DNA of 64,000 nucleotides from Algimonas arctica (GCF_014652695.1 NZ_BMZH01000005.1:62001-126000); one strand, 5' to 3'; shown: positions 16,704 to 25,693, numbered from the stretch's first letter. Translations and numbers: made by a program. Notes: generated by a model not told the origin, from the sequence alone.

Positions 16704-16730
16704 GTCCGTTGATCCAGAGGATCAACGGAC
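16704..16730. repeat. Perfect 12-bp inverted repeat with 3-base loop
   Basis: GTCCGTTGATCC-AGA-GGATCAACGGAC lies between the antiporter stop and the xseA start, just outside the duplicated segment. It lacks a U-run on either strand. It may end antiporter transcription by Rho-independent pausing or form an xseA leader hairpin. Confidence 0.6.
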
Positions 16731-16759
16731 AAGGAACCGCGCGCATCGGGCGTTAAAGC

Positions 16760-17944
16760 TTAATTATTGTCGAGCTTGAGGGCTTTGCCAAGAGTTCCGG
16801 CGGTGAAGCCTTGTAGAAGCAAGGACGCAACCACAATGACGAAGACAGTTTCGAAAAACAATATGTCGACCGGTCCCGGCGCAACAACCGGATAGATGGC
16901 CAATAAGATCGGAACCGCCCCTCTCAATCCAACCCAGCTGAGGAACACGAGTTCGCGTAAATTGAAACCGAGCGCCCCGACACTGAGGACAACGGCAACG
17001 GGTCGGGCGACAAAGGTCAGAACGCCCGCACAGATCAAGGCAGGAACAATGGAGTCCGGTAAATCGCTCGGCGTGACCAGAAGGCCTAGGATCAAAAACA
17101 GAATGATTTGGCTGAGCCACTGCATCCCTTCACTAAAGTTGGTGATTCTTTCCAAAGGTATTCGAAGCCAGTTCCGCAACGCGATCCCGGCAATGTAAAT
17201 AGCTAGAAACCCTGACCCGCCGACTAAGCCTGTGACCGCAAAAATCAGAATACCTCCAACAATTGCCAAGACAGGGTAGGTGCCCGTTGGCATCGGCAGA
17301 CGATTCATGAATTCCGCCAGTAATTTGCCGCCGACGACGCCGCCAATAACGCCAAAACCGATTTGTCCGACGACAAGCCAGACATAGCTGAGCCACTCGG
17401 CCTCCACGGCTTGGATGGTCGTGCCAATAACCGCCGTTAAGATCACGGTTAAGCTGATGGCAGCGGGATCGTTAAACCCAGATTCTAAAAGCAATGTATT
17501 CTTGACCCGGTCGGGTAATTTCAGTCCGCCTTGCTGTATGAGCAAGAAGGTCGCCGCCGCATCTGTCGGCGCGACAACCGCCCCCAGCAGCAAGGCATAC
17601 ATAATGGGCATGTCTAAGAGAAAATAGGCCGCTAAAGCGACAATCCCGGCCGTAATCAATACGCCGGGAACGGCGAGTATCAGTGACGGTGCACCCGACG
17701 AGCGAAAGACGCCTTTGTCCGCTTCCAATCCGCCCGCAAATAGAATGATAGCGAGCGCGACAGTCCCAAGGTCATAAGCCAGCTGAAAATCGTCGAAAGA
17801 AAAATTCCCGATACCATCTTCACCAATCAGCATTCCGACAGCCAGAACGACCAGAAGCAGCGGTGCTCCCGTTCGCCTTGCCAATGGAAATAGGGCGAGA
17901 CTGATTAGAACAGCAAAGCTTATGAGGGCCAGAATGGGATACAT
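16760..17944 (-). CDS. Cation:proton antiporter, NhaP/CvrA-like (CPA1 family), short form
   Basis: A 394-residue inner-membrane protein with about 12 hydrophobic segments, exchanging Na+ or K+ for H+. The ion-binding motifs are visible: APTDAA at 125-130 and ESGFNDP at 154-160, plus LRGAVPILLAIYP near the C-terminus, all typical of NhaP2/CvrA-like CPA1 transporters. Full CvrA proteins carry an extra cytosolic TrkA-C/CorC-type domain of nearly 200 residues; this one ends right after the last membrane helix. No strong Shine-Dalgarno is seen before the ATG. The gene sits between intact xseA and a decayed xseA 5' fragment, a sign of insertion or rearrangement. Confidence 0.88.
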   Translation of the reverse strand: MYPILALISFAVLISLALFPLARRTGAPLLLVVLAVGMLIGEDGIGNFSFDDFQLAYDLGTVALAIILFAGGLEADKGVFRSSGAPSLILAVPGVLITAGIVALAAYFLLDMPIMYALLLGAVVAPTDAAATFLLIQQGGLKLPDRVKNTLLLESGFNDPAAISLTVILTAVIGTTIQAVEAEWLSYVWLVVGQIGFGVIGGVVGGKLLAEFMNRLPMPTGTYPVLAIVGGILIFAVTGLVGGSGFLAIYIAGIALRNWLRIPLERITNFSEGMQWLSQIILFLILGLLVTPSDLPDSIVPALICAGVLTFVARPVAVVLSVGALGFNLRELVFLSWVGLRGAVPILLAIYPVVAPGPVDILFFETVFVIVVASLLLQGFTAGTLGKALKLDNN

Positions 17945-18089
17945 GTTTCGTTATTGTGACCTGAAAACTGGTGTTCAATTTTGACGTTGTATTATGGGGC
18001 GGCGAGATAATTTCCTCCGCCTAACATGATAGAGAAAATTATAAATAAGTTATGATCGTCTTTCTGAGTTAAGTCACATGCAAGGGTCT

Positions 18090-18256
18090 GATTTCGCAAT
18101 CATAACGCGGCTCTATTCCCCCACCCGCACAGGACCGGAGCTTGCCTCAATCGAGCGTTTGATGGCCTCGGCGGGTTCCGAGACCGTAAATTCAGGGGCA
18201 TGACCCATTAGGACCACGCGAGGCCACTCCGGACAAAGGGCGACCCTCGGCTATCG
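18090..18256 (-). pseudogene. Decayed duplicate of the xseA 5' end
   Basis: Read on the minus strand from ATG 18208, this encodes MGHAPEFTVSEPAEAIKRSI and then ...SSGPVRVGE before a TAG stop at 18115-18113. Twenty of the first 29 residues equal those of XseA. One codon is missing after VRV, and the stop falls where XseA has Leu32. Beyond the stop the frame still resembles XseA (SRVMIAK against GRVTIAK) and then similarity ends. About 50 bp upstream of the start also match the xseA upstream region. It is a truncated, non-functional remnant. Confidence 0.85.
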
Positions 18257-18411
18257 TGTTAAACACACCCCCGCCCCCCCCGCCAGACAAAGAGCAATGC
18301 CTCTTTCGTTCGTTTCCGAAGCGGGTGCGTCTGACTTGGCAGTAAAATAAAACATCAGTATCGTTTAATCTAATGTCGAGAGAATTCGCAGCCAGAGTTC
18401 ATTCGCATTAA
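18257..18411. other. Non-coding stretch with C-homopolymer between the xseA remnant and capA
   Basis: No gene is seen. A run of five C, one G and eight C (18268-18281) is the longest homopolymer in the window. Together with the remnant and the 145 bp upstream of nhaP, it makes 17945-18411 the longest stretch here without an intact gene. Confidence 0.6.
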
Positions 18412-20298
18412 TCATCCACCTAAACCCTCATGTGGGGTTCCAATTGGAATGATCTCGATATCATCAAACTTTACCGGCGCTTTTGTATTTTCAATATTCA
18501 ATAGGACACGCGAGGCATCGCTCTTCCAACTCGGAGCCTCAAACTCAAAGTGAATAGGTGTCCAGCTATCGTTCTTAATTTCAAAAGATCCCAGCGGCTC
18601 TAGTGGTGCATTTTTTAGCGCTTCGTATCGGTTCATTCCAGTTGGTCGATATTGAATGGACGCAGAAATCGTCGTGCCCTCTGATGCTTTGATATAGCCT
18701 TGCCAACGCATTCTATCAGCCGGGTAAACCCGCATGAATGTTTTTAAGCCAAATGTTGTAGGCTCATCTGAATTTATGGGTGTGACGTCTAAAGCATAGA
18801 GTCCATTTCGCGCGTCCGTACCAAGCTCGAACTTGGCGTTTTCGGCGGCCCATGTTCGTTCATAGGTTTCGAAGGTGTTATAGCTCTCAAAATCACCGAC
18901 ATATAAAATGTCATCTCTGTCGGATGGCTTGATGGCGGGTTCTGCCTGTCGACTATCGATAACGGCGTGACCGCCTGATCGACTTACGAGGGTGTTCCTC
19001 TCTTCCGATAAGCGGACGATCCGATCCAATATATAACGCCTTGTATCGTTGGTAGCAGGAACAGGTTTATACCCTTTCACATGGATTGGTATAATCTCCG
19101 CGCGGTAAAATTCATCGCCGTCCATCCAGACATTAATGACTGCCGCCGCATGGGTGGAATTAAAAAACTGATCAAAGGCAAAGTTACCAAGCGAATATGC
19201 AATCAACTTTCCCTTATATAGTTCGAAACCATGTGTAACGTGGGGATGATGCGCAACAACCAAGTCTGCACCATGGTCGACGGCTAGTTTCAATCGGGAT
19301 TCCGTGGATGTGCTGGGCCGTTCGCTATACTCGCGGGATCCATGATATTGCACGACATCGATCTGATTTGAATTGACACCCGCGTTTAATGATCCTTGAA
19401 TGTTATCTTCCGAACCATAAGCCGCGCCCCCCTTGTCTGGCTCCGCAACTTGATTTGGTGTCACGCGCCCCTTCCAACCCACAAAGCCCCAAGCCGAAAC
19501 AGGCACGCCATCAAGATAGGCAATATGAGGTTTGAGGGCCTCAGCTTCACGTCGTCCGGCACCGGAAAAGCCGAGTTTGGAGTTTTCCAAAGCCGAAAGG
19601 GTCTTTTCCAGACCGGGCTCTAAATAATCATATGTATGGTTGTTGCCCAGCGACACATAATCGACGCCCATCCACTCTAAGGCTTTGATTATGTCCGGGT
19701 GTGTATAAAAAACAACACTCTTAGGTGCAGCCTCTACCGGCTCTGTTGTCGCAAGGGTCGTTTCAAGATTTATCGCGGCATAATCTGCGATTTCAAAATA
19801 TGGCTTCATTTCCGACAAAATTGATTTCATATCTTCAAGACGCGTCGAGGTGTGAATGAGACGCTCTTCTTCCCATTGGGGTTTGAGATAACGCCGCCCC
19901 ATCATAACGTCACCCCCGAAGGTCAAAAGTCGGCGGCCCGCTTTTCTTTTGACGAGAATTATGTCTGGGATGGAGGTTGTTCCATCTTTGGCCATCAATT
20001 CAGCTTGGGAAAATGTATGTACGCTATCGTAAAGCCCCGCCCCTGACAGTTTCACCCGATAAATGTCTTCGTTGGATACTGATATTGCGAACGTCCCATT
20101 TGGGCCAATAGGTTGCTTAACCCCATTTACTTCGACCGCGCTTCCCTTTGGAAGACGGGTTCGGTCAGCAAGCGACACAAACCCATTCACTAAATGACGA
20201 TCGGCGCGTGTATTGTCAGAGGGCTGCGCACTATGGGTGCAAGCGGAAACGACAATCGAAGCGAAAAATCCAAAACATATAAATGAAACATTTGACAT
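18412..20298 (-). CDS. CapA-family lipoprotein (poly-gamma-glutamate synthesis-like metallophosphatase fold)
   Basis: A 628-residue protein. The signal peptide ends in a lipobox (VVSAC, Cys20), so it is a lipoprotein. A small beta-rich segment (40-120) precedes the CapA domain (about 125-430). There, FGGDVMMGRR, AAINLETTLA, SLGNNHTYDY, VAHHPHVTHG and LIAYSLGNFAFDQ carry the Asp, Asn and His residues of the calcineurin-like fold. A C-terminal region (about 470-620) resembles a jelly-roll, carbohydrate-binding-like domain. CapA proteins are linked to capsule polymer synthesis, but no capB/capC partners are nearby. The coding sequence is visibly more AT-rich than its neighbours and has a weak ribosome site, compatible with recent acquisition. 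Confidence 0.82.
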   Translation of the reverse strand: MSNVSFICFGFFASIVVSACTHSAQPSDNTRADRHLVNGFVSLADRTRLPKGSAVEVNGVKQPIGPNGTFAISVSNEDIYRVKLSGAGLYDSVHTFSQAELMAKDGTTSIPDIILVKRKAGRRLLTFGGDVMMGRRYLKPQWEEERLIHTSTRLEDMKSILSEMKPYFEIADYAAINLETTLATTEPVEAAPKSVVFYTHPDIIKALEWMGVDYVSLGNNHTYDYLEPGLEKTLSALENSKLGFSGAGRREAEALKPHIAYLDGVPVSAWGFVGWKGRVTPNQVAEPDKGGAAYGSEDNIQGSLNAGVNSNQIDVVQYHGSREYSERPSTSTESRLKLAVDHGADLVVAHHPHVTHGFELYKGKLIAYSLGNFAFDQFFNSTHAAAVINVWMDGDEFYRAEIIPIHVKGYKPVPATNDTRRYILDRIVRLSEERNTLVSRSGGHAVIDSRQAEPAIKPSDRDDILYVGDFESYNTFETYERTWAAENAKFELGTDARNGLYALDVTPINSDEPTTFGLKTFMRVYPADRMRWQGYIKASEGTTISASIQYRPTGMNRYEALKNAPLEPLGSFEIKNDSWTPIHFEFEAPSWKSDASRVLLNIENTKAPVKFDDIEIIPIGTPHEGLGG

Positions 20299-20572
20299 AT
20301 TTAAATTTCTTGCTGGGGTGAGCAGACCGACATCGTGGAGTAAGCGAAATTTGCATGCCTTGACGAGGCACGCAATTTCTAAAAATGCGCATAAATATAG
20401 ACGGGGGCTATAGCCGCGCTACTGCATCAGCATTTTTTGAAAATTCAACTTTGAAACACAAATGATCAAAGGCCCGCTACACGCACATAGTCAGCGTCCC
20501 ATCAAGTTCACTATATGTCCGGCTTCGGGGAAAAACAGACACCCTAAATCGCGGTAGCTACAACCCAAGCAT

Positions 20573-21277
20573 TTAACCAGCGCCGCGCCGGATACTCCGT
20601 TTTCGGCGGCGTGTGGGCAGGCCGCCTTTGGGCAGACCGTAACGCAGGCTCCCGAGGATTTGCGCCGGGTTCGGGGCGTTGGCCGTGGCTTTCCTGACTT
20701 GCGCCTTCAACTTTTCGAACTGCATAACATTGGCGATGCGGCGGTCGAGGAAACGGCGCGCGTCAGGTTTCCCGGGCAACGCATCGGACAACCAAATCGG
20801 GGCGGTTGAGGCAAGAACGGCAGAAAGAACCGCGCGTTTAGAATAGAAATTCGCGTCCGTTGACGTGTCGCCAATCGCGCGCCAAATCATATCCGCGGCG
20901 TTCCACGTGAGTTTGGCGCCTGTGCCGACACCGTCCGGAAGCGTTAGCCTCGCTTGGGCGCGCCGCGCCGCTTCCTCATGGCGTCCGACTTCGGACAGGC
21001 GGATCGCAACAGACTCTGTGACACGCTCTCGGATTTTCAATGTTTTCAGGTCCAAGGCTTCAATCTTGTCCCGTGCGGAGGTGTCCATCCGGTCAGACCA
21101 GAATTGAATAACCTCGATCACACCGTTTGGAAAATAAAGCGCGGACGCCCCCTTAGGCAGGCCTGCTTTTAGCGCGGCCTTGCCCAGCATGACATCGGTC
21201 CACCCTTCGAACGCCGCGTCATTTAAGGCCGCATCAAGAATAGCATGTCGAGCATTATCTGGGGTCATAGCTGTCAT
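20573..21277 (-). CDS. COQ9 family protein, ubiquinone biosynthesis
   Basis: A 234-residue protein with the TetR-like COQ9 fold. The N-terminal part (AILDAALNDAAFEGWTDVML, then GASALYFPNGVIEVIQFW) resembles the helix-turn-helix half. The C-terminal COQ9 domain includes NAADMIWRAIGDTSTDANFY and KRAVLSAVLASTAPIWL, a stretch highly typical of the family. COQ9 binds lipids and assists COQ7-type hydroxylation in ubiquinone synthesis. The C-terminal tail is very basic (RRRKRSIRRGAG). It follows the ABC exporter permease by 7 bp, so they are probably cotranscribed. ATG 21268 is an alternative start. Confidence 0.87.
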   Translation of the reverse strand: MTAMTPDNARHAILDAALNDAAFEGWTDVMLGKAALKAGLPKGASALYFPNGVIEVIQFWSDRMDTSARDKIEALDLKTLKIRERVTESVAIRLSEVGRHEEAARRAQARLTLPDGVGTGAKLTWNAADMIWRAIGDTSTDANFYSKRAVLSAVLASTAPIWLSDALPGKPDARRFLDRRIANVMQFEKLKAQVRKATANAPNPAQILGSLRYGLPKGGLPTRRRKRSIRRGAG

Positions 21278-21284
21278 ATAGGAT

Positions 21285-22784
21285 TTAAACCGACTTTCGC
21301 AAAATCACGCGGCGGAACCAGCTGCTAATCGCGCTGACACCGGACCCGGATAGAACGCCAAAACGGAAGATCCGCGCACAGACCCACATCACGCCGACAA
21401 CGGAACTTGCCAGTAGTCCCATCGATAGCAGAACCTGCCAGAGCGGCGGCTCACTCGCGAGGCGGATCATCATGGCAAAAGGCGAAGTCAGGGGAAAAAT
21501 CGACGCAAAGATCACGATCGGACTATCCGGCGCATTCACCCCAATCACAATCACGCCCAGCCCCATAAATAAGACGAGCATAACAGGCAGAGACAGCGTC
21601 TGCGCGTCCTGCATGGATTGCGCGAGCGCGCCCAAAGCAATCAAAATCGCCGCATAAAACATATAGCCGAGCACGAGGAAGATGACAGACGTCGCTACGG
21701 TCGACGGGGGGAACGCTTCCCGAATAGCGGCGGCCTGTTCTGGATTACCAAAAAAGAAGAAACCAACCAGCCCCACTAAGATCACAAGGATATAAGGCGC
21801 GAGCGACGCCAGGGTCAGCAGGGCCGCGCCGAGCATTTTACCCAGCATGATTTCGGAAAACCGCGTCGACGCCAGCATCATTTCCAGAAGCTTATTCATC
21901 TTCTCCTCAATCATTGAGGTCAGCAGCATGAAAGAGCCGGCAAAGATTGTCATCAGGAGGAAAAACGCCAACCCAATCCCGGCTATAAACGGCAATTGGT
22001 CGAGCCTAGACACTGCGGCCGGATCATCGGCGGTCGCGCCCGATAGTTTTGCGGGATCAAAGACTGAGACCTGGGTGCGACTTTTCAATGCCTCATCATA
22101 GGCCTCCGATGTCAACTCACCCGTTTTAAGAAAGCGAGCTTTTGCCAAACCCCTGAAATAACGTTCCATCAACCGTTGAGCTGGGGCATTATTGAAGTTT
22201 TTAGACCAATATTGCGGCTCAGGCGCGTCTGCGGTGCCGCGAATAATAATGACACCGTTCAGACGGACCGATTTACCGTTTACGTCGAGCGAACGCTCAC
22301 CCTCTAACCACGGCGCTAACGCCTCTAGGGTTGCGGCCGGGGGGGCAACGAAGACCATCGAAGCGGGCGGCAATTCAACTTGCGAGGCCACCATCGGGTA
22401 GCGGTCTTGCAATTCGGCCAGTCCAGCCGCTGCGCCGTCTCGTTCGACACGCGCGCGGAATCCTACTTGCTCAGCCTCGGGCAACAGAGCCGCCATCGCC
22501 TGAACTATCTCCGTCATTTGCGCATCCCGCTCTGCGGCAAAAGACTCGACAATAGCCTGACCATGCACACCCGTATCGTCAATGACGGTTTCATAGCGAG
22601 GCGGCGAAAAATCGATGTCGGCTGTTTGCATCATGATGCCAAAGCCCGCGAAGAGCACAGGGAGCAGGAACGATAGCCAGAAACCCCACGTCTTCACATA
22701 CCCCATGAAATCACGCATCGCGATCAGCCAGATACGGGAGAATTTGGGCAAGCCCTTGCGACTCGAAAATTGGCGATCGGACAT
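21285..22784 (-). CDS. ABC-2 type exporter permease (NatB-like)
   Basis: A 499-residue inner-membrane protein: one transmembrane helix near 33-53, a large extracytoplasmic domain (about 55-265), then five or six helices to about 480. The arrangement matches the ABC2_membrane_3/NatB family, which exports small molecules or ions or acts on the envelope. MIEEKMNKLLEMMLAS near 285-300 is the cytoplasmic coupling helix typical of NatB. The start codon overlaps the stop of the ATPase gene (TAATG), so the two subunits are translationally coupled. The substrate is unknown. Confidence 0.87.
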   Translation of the reverse strand: MSDRQFSSRKGLPKFSRIWLIAMRDFMGYVKTWGFWLSFLLPVLFAGFGIMMQTADIDFSPPRYETVIDDTGVHGQAIVESFAAERDAQMTEIVQAMAALLPEAEQVGFRARVERDGAAAGLAELQDRYPMVASQVELPPASMVFVAPPAATLEALAPWLEGERSLDVNGKSVRLNGVIIIRGTADAPEPQYWSKNFNNAPAQRLMERYFRGLAKARFLKTGELTSEAYDEALKSRTQVSVFDPAKLSGATADDPAAVSRLDQLPFIAGIGLAFFLLMTIFAGSFMLLTSMIEEKMNKLLEMMLASTRFSEIMLGKMLGAALLTLASLAPYILVILVGLVGFFFFGNPEQAAAIREAFPPSTVATSVIFLVLGYMFYAAILIALGALAQSMQDAQTLSLPVMLVLFMGLGVIVIGVNAPDSPIVIFASIFPLTSPFAMMIRLASEPPLWQVLLSMGLLASSVVGVMWVCARIFRFGVLSGSGVSAISSWFRRVILRKSV

Positions 22785-23737
22785 TAGGACAGTTCCTCAG
22801 TCATTTCGGCGTCGTCCGCGTCTAGCGCATCGCGGCCCACTAAGGCGACAAAGGCCTCATGCAAGCTCGCGCGCATCGGCTCGAACCGGGTCAAGCGCAC
22901 CCCCGCCTGCACGCAGCGTTCTAATATATCGGGTGTTTGCGCTTCTCGCGATAGAAGCAAATCAAGCGCGCCGTCTGCGCGCCGTTCCATATCCACGGCA
23001 AACGGCGTAACGGTCTCGGCAAGACCGCTATTTTCTGACGCCAAGATAACACGGCGCGGGGCGTGGTCGAGGGCCTCTGAAACGGACCCGTCAAACACTT
23101 TGCCGCCGCGGCTCATCAGCAGGATGCGATCACACAGCCGTTCCGCATGTTCCATGACATGGGTCGAAAATAGGATGGTCCGCCCGCGCGCCGCAATCTC
23201 GCGCACCATCGTTTCGAGCACTTGCTGATTAACCGGGTCGAGACCGGAAAACGGTTCATCCAAAATATAGAATTCCGGATCATGCGCGATGGCAGACAGA
23301 AGCTGCACCTTTTGCGCCATGCCTTTGGACATGTCTTTGTTCTTTTTGCGTTTAGCGTCGCCCAGCCCGTAACGGTCAAGCATCTCATCAGCGGTGGCAA
23401 ACGCCTCGCGCCGTTTGATCCCATTCAGCCGCGCCATATGCGCAATGGCTTCGCGGGCCGTCTGTTTTTTATAAAGCCCCCGTTCTTCAGGAAGAAAACC
23501 GACACGGCCAAAAGCGGATTCACCGGGCGGTCCGCCAAACAGCTTCACATCACCCGAATCGGGTTTCACATAGCCGAGCGCCATCCGGAGGGATGTGGTC
23601 TTGCCCGCACCATTGGGGCCCAAAAATCCAACAATTTCGCCGGGCCGAACCTCAAAGCTGACATTCTTGACGGCGGGCGTTCCGCCGTAAGATTTGGAGA
23701 CATTGTTGAGCTGTAAAATTGGGGTGGTTTTATCCAT
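22784..23737 (-). CDS. ABC transporter ATP-binding protein (NatA-like)
   Basis: A 317-residue ATPase powering the adjacent permease. The Walker A is GPNGAGKTT near residues 40-48. The signature loop MSKGMAQKVQLLSAIAHDPE stands in place of the strict LSGGQ. The Walker B is FYILDEPFSGLDP, followed by the switch His in FSTHVMEH. The C-terminal DUF4162-like extension (about 215-300) is common in NatA-type proteins. The start at 23737 leaves a 188-bp intergenic region with the divergent EF-hand gene; a longer frame to 23812 exists but has no support. Confidence 0.9.
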   Translation of the reverse strand: MDKTTPILQLNNVSKSYGGTPAVKNVSFEVRPGEIVGFLGPNGAGKTTSLRMALGYVKPDSGDVKLFGGPPGESAFGRVGFLPEERGLYKKQTAREAIAHMARLNGIKRREAFATADEMLDRYGLGDAKRKKNKDMSKGMAQKVQLLSAIAHDPEFYILDEPFSGLDPVNQQVLETMVREIAARGRTILFSTHVMEHAERLCDRILLMSRGGKVFDGSVSEALDHAPRRVILASENSGLAETVTPFAVDMERRADGALDLLLSREAQTPDILERCVQAGVRLTRFEPMRASLHEAFVALVGRDALDADDAEMTEELS

Positions 23738-23925
23738 GATGATGCCTTGGCGGAGCCCCCGCCTCGTTTCAACCCTGTTTGGCGCTTTGGGCGCAACCAA
23801 CACGCTCTGCATCGCATCATGGTTTCGAAGGGCCTATCAAATCGCCTCGCGACGGCCTTTTTTCAGCCATTTTCATCGGGTCTTTTGTCGGTTCAATGAA
23901 CCCGCACAATAAGAGAGGAGACTCC

Positions 23926-24417
23926 ATGCCCCGCTTTCAAATCTTAGGCAGCCTCGCCCTGACCGCCCTATCGGCGGTGATCGCCGCCACACCCGTTCAT
24001 GCCAGCACAAATCCGGCTGATTTCAGTCAAATCGATACGAACGCTGATGGTCTGATAAACTTTTCTGAGTTTGCAGCATTTTCAGAGTCCCACGGCCAAT
24101 CCCGCACACAAGCCGCACAGATATTTATTGACCTTGCAAACGGCGATGTGCTGATTTCAAAAAAAGAATATGTGTCCGGCGACCGTGTCTCCGACCGTCC
24201 GACATGGGAGCGCGGTTACGCCTTGCCCGCATTAGAGACTGATGTTGAGCTCGTTGAGCCCGCCCTGATGGGAACAGGCCCTTTTGGTTCGGTCCCGGCT
24301 CAAGGGCAGATCATAGAAGTTACCCCGAATGAAGAAGTTGCGGGTGAAGTGATCCGCACGTTCGAGGATGAACGTCAAAACGGCGATATAATTTTATCGT
24401 CTAACGATTATCGCTAA
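23926..24417 (+). CDS. Exported single EF-hand protein
   Basis: A 163-residue protein with a signal peptide (about 25 residues ending in VHA) and one canonical calcium-binding loop at about 35-46, DTNADGLINFSE, with Asp, Asn, Asp and Glu at the coordinating positions. A second loop-like segment, LANGDVLISKKEY, near 68-80 is shorter and degenerate. The remaining 80 residues are acidic with no motif I know. An excellent Shine-Dalgarno (AGAGGAG) precedes ATG 23926. It is divergent from the ABC exporter and convergent, 2 bp apart, with the next gene. It is probably a periplasmic calcium-binding protein; its partner is unknown. Confidence 0.75.
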   Translation: MPRFQILGSLALTALSAVIAATPVHASTNPADFSQIDTNADGLINFSEFAAFSESHGQSRTQAAQIFIDLANGDVLISKKEYVSGDRVSDRPTWERGYALPALETDVELVEPALMGTGPFGSVPAQGQIIEVTPNEEVAGEVIRTFEDERQNGDIILSSNDYR

Positions 24418-24419
24418 CC

Positions 24420-24983
24420 CTAACTATTATCGCTCACGATGCGTAGGAACGGCTTGCCGACAGGCGGCCGCGGTGGTTCAGGGTCGGGTGCGGTAATATC
24501 AGCGGGCACAGCCACCTCATCAAAACCTTCATCCAATTGCCGCACGCGCGGGGTAAACTTGGGTGTTTTCGATTTAAACGAGGAGCGTGGCTTGCTGTGC
24601 TCGAACCGGGGCCGGTCTAATTCTTCCGCCTGCCCCTTACCCTCAGTTTGGGGGTTTTTCTTCAAGTCTTTGACCTTTCGGTTCATCGCCGCGACGACGC
24701 GTTTTTGCGCGAAAGAGAGCGCGTCCCCTGGACGCCCTTTTTCCCGATCCTGAAACGCGGAGCCAAATTTATCCAGCCGTTCAGTGACGCTCTCGGCAAA
24801 TTCGTCTTCGAATTCGCTAATTTCGCCTTTGTCTTTCAACGTCCGATGCAAACGCTCTAACTTACGCTGCGCATTGCGCGCTGAGCGCTCTCGCGTCTTC
24901 TGTTCTCTCTCGCGTTGCTTATCGAGCACCGCATCCCGCGCCGTTTGCTCCGCCTGCCATTGCTGTTTGTCGTAATCGGACAT
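24420..24983 (-). CDS. Hypothetical charged coiled-coil protein
   Basis: A 187-residue protein starting at ATG 24983. Residues 5-50 are almost wholly Lys, Arg, Glu and Gln, a predicted long helix or coiled coil. A second helical section follows to about 105. The C-terminal third is Pro- and basic-rich and looks disordered, ending in KPFLRIVSDNS. No membrane or export signal is present, so it is cytoplasmic. It lies 56 bp downstream of gapR on the same strand and may be cotranscribed with it. The composition would suit nucleic-acid or ribosome binding, but that is only an impression. Confidence 0.65.
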   Translation of the reverse strand: MSDYDKQQWQAEQTARDAVLDKQREREQKTRERSARNAQRKLERLHRTLKDKGEISEFEDEFAESVTERLDKFGSAFQDREKGRPGDALSFAQKRVVAAMNRKVKDLKKNPQTEGKGQAEELDRPRFEHSKPRSSFKSKTPKFTPRVRQLDEGFDEVAVPADITAPDPEPPRPPVGKPFLRIVSDNS

Positions 24984-25039
24984 GACGGAACATATAGCGA
25001 ACAAAACCCGCGAGGGCAAATGCGAAGATGGGGAGCGTC

Positions 25040-25303
25040 TTAATCTTCGAGCGCATCCATATAGAGGTCTAATAGCGCTTCTTGTTCGGCACGTTCATTG
25101 ACGTCCTGCTTGCGCAGGGAAATGATCTTACGCAGCACTTTCGTGTCAAATCCGAACGATTTTACTTCGGAATAGACTTCACGAATATCGGTTGTCAGTT
25201 CGGCTTTTTCAGCATCGAGCCGTTCGATACGAGCGATAAATTGACGCAGTTTTTCGCGTGTGGCGTCGCCCATTTGGTCTGCGCGGTCGGATTCACTCAT
25301 CAT
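25040..25303 (-). CDS. gapR: GapR family nucleoid-associated protein (DUF2312)
   Basis: An 87-residue DNA-binding protein conserved across alphaproteobacteria. In Caulobacter, GapR binds AT-rich overtwisted DNA ahead of replication and transcription and stimulates type II topoisomerases. The sequence is nearly canonical: [20 protein letters not shown] near 16-35, then a [20 protein letters not shown] stretch and [20 protein letters not shown]. The helical N-terminal two-thirds form the dimer. ATG 25303 is immediately followed by a second ATG at 25300, and either could be used. It is transcribed away from the HIG1/adenosyltransferase pair. Confidence 0.93.
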   Translation of the reverse strand: MMSESDRADQMGDATREKLRQFIARIERLDAEKAELTTDIREVYSEVKSFGFDTKVLRKIISLRKQDVNERAEQEALLDLYMDALED

Positions 25304-25489
25304 GGCAATATCTCTTATTTTATGGGCTTAAGCTTAGGTTTGGCAGTGTGCGGGTCGATCCGTTTCATACCCGTGTGACGTCGCGCCTGTCAGGCGCAGA
25401 GGCGTGCTTTTCTGTGGATGGTGTATTTTAATCACAGCCAAACCGGGTTTCAATCGTATAGGAACCAAGAAAACCAAAAGTGAGTCCCC

Positions 25490-25693
25490 ATGTTTTACGT
25501 CCTTATTACTCTCGCCGCCCTCGCTATGCTGTATGTTGTCGCCACGCTCATCATCGGCGCCTCCCGTATGGCGCGAACCGGAAAAGTCGCCCGCGAACAA
25601 TCCAATAGTTGGATGTGGAAACGCGTCGGCGCACAGGCCGTCGCGATTGGCTTACTTTATCTCGCGTTCCAGATCCGCAAAAATGGCGGCTAA
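25490..25693 (+). CDS. HIG1-domain twin-transmembrane protein
   Basis: A 67-residue inner-membrane protein with two hydrophobic helices (about 3-24 and 46-62) around a basic loop. The loop and second helix SNSWMWKRVGAQAVAIGLLY carry the HIG1-type R-x3-Q signature. In mitochondria such proteins modulate respiratory supercomplexes, and in alphaproteobacteria a twin-transmembrane member usually precedes the cobalamin adenosyltransferase gene, as here (39-bp gap). With SCO and RegBA close by, a link to terminal oxidase assembly is plausible but inferred. Confidence 0.82.
   Translation: MFYVLITLAALAMLYVVATLIIGASRMARTGKVAREQSNSWMWKRVGAQAVAIGLLYLAFQIRKNGG

Noticed and set aside
18268-18281. The C-homopolymer as a phase-variation tract.
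   Set aside because: It lies in no reading frame and not at a promoter I can recognise; there is no evidence of length switching.
25304-25489. Search for a cobalamin riboswitch upstream of the HIG1/adenosyltransferase pair.
   Set aside because: I could not see a B12-box or the usual long structured leader. The corrinoid operon upstream region (35058-35139) is too short for one.
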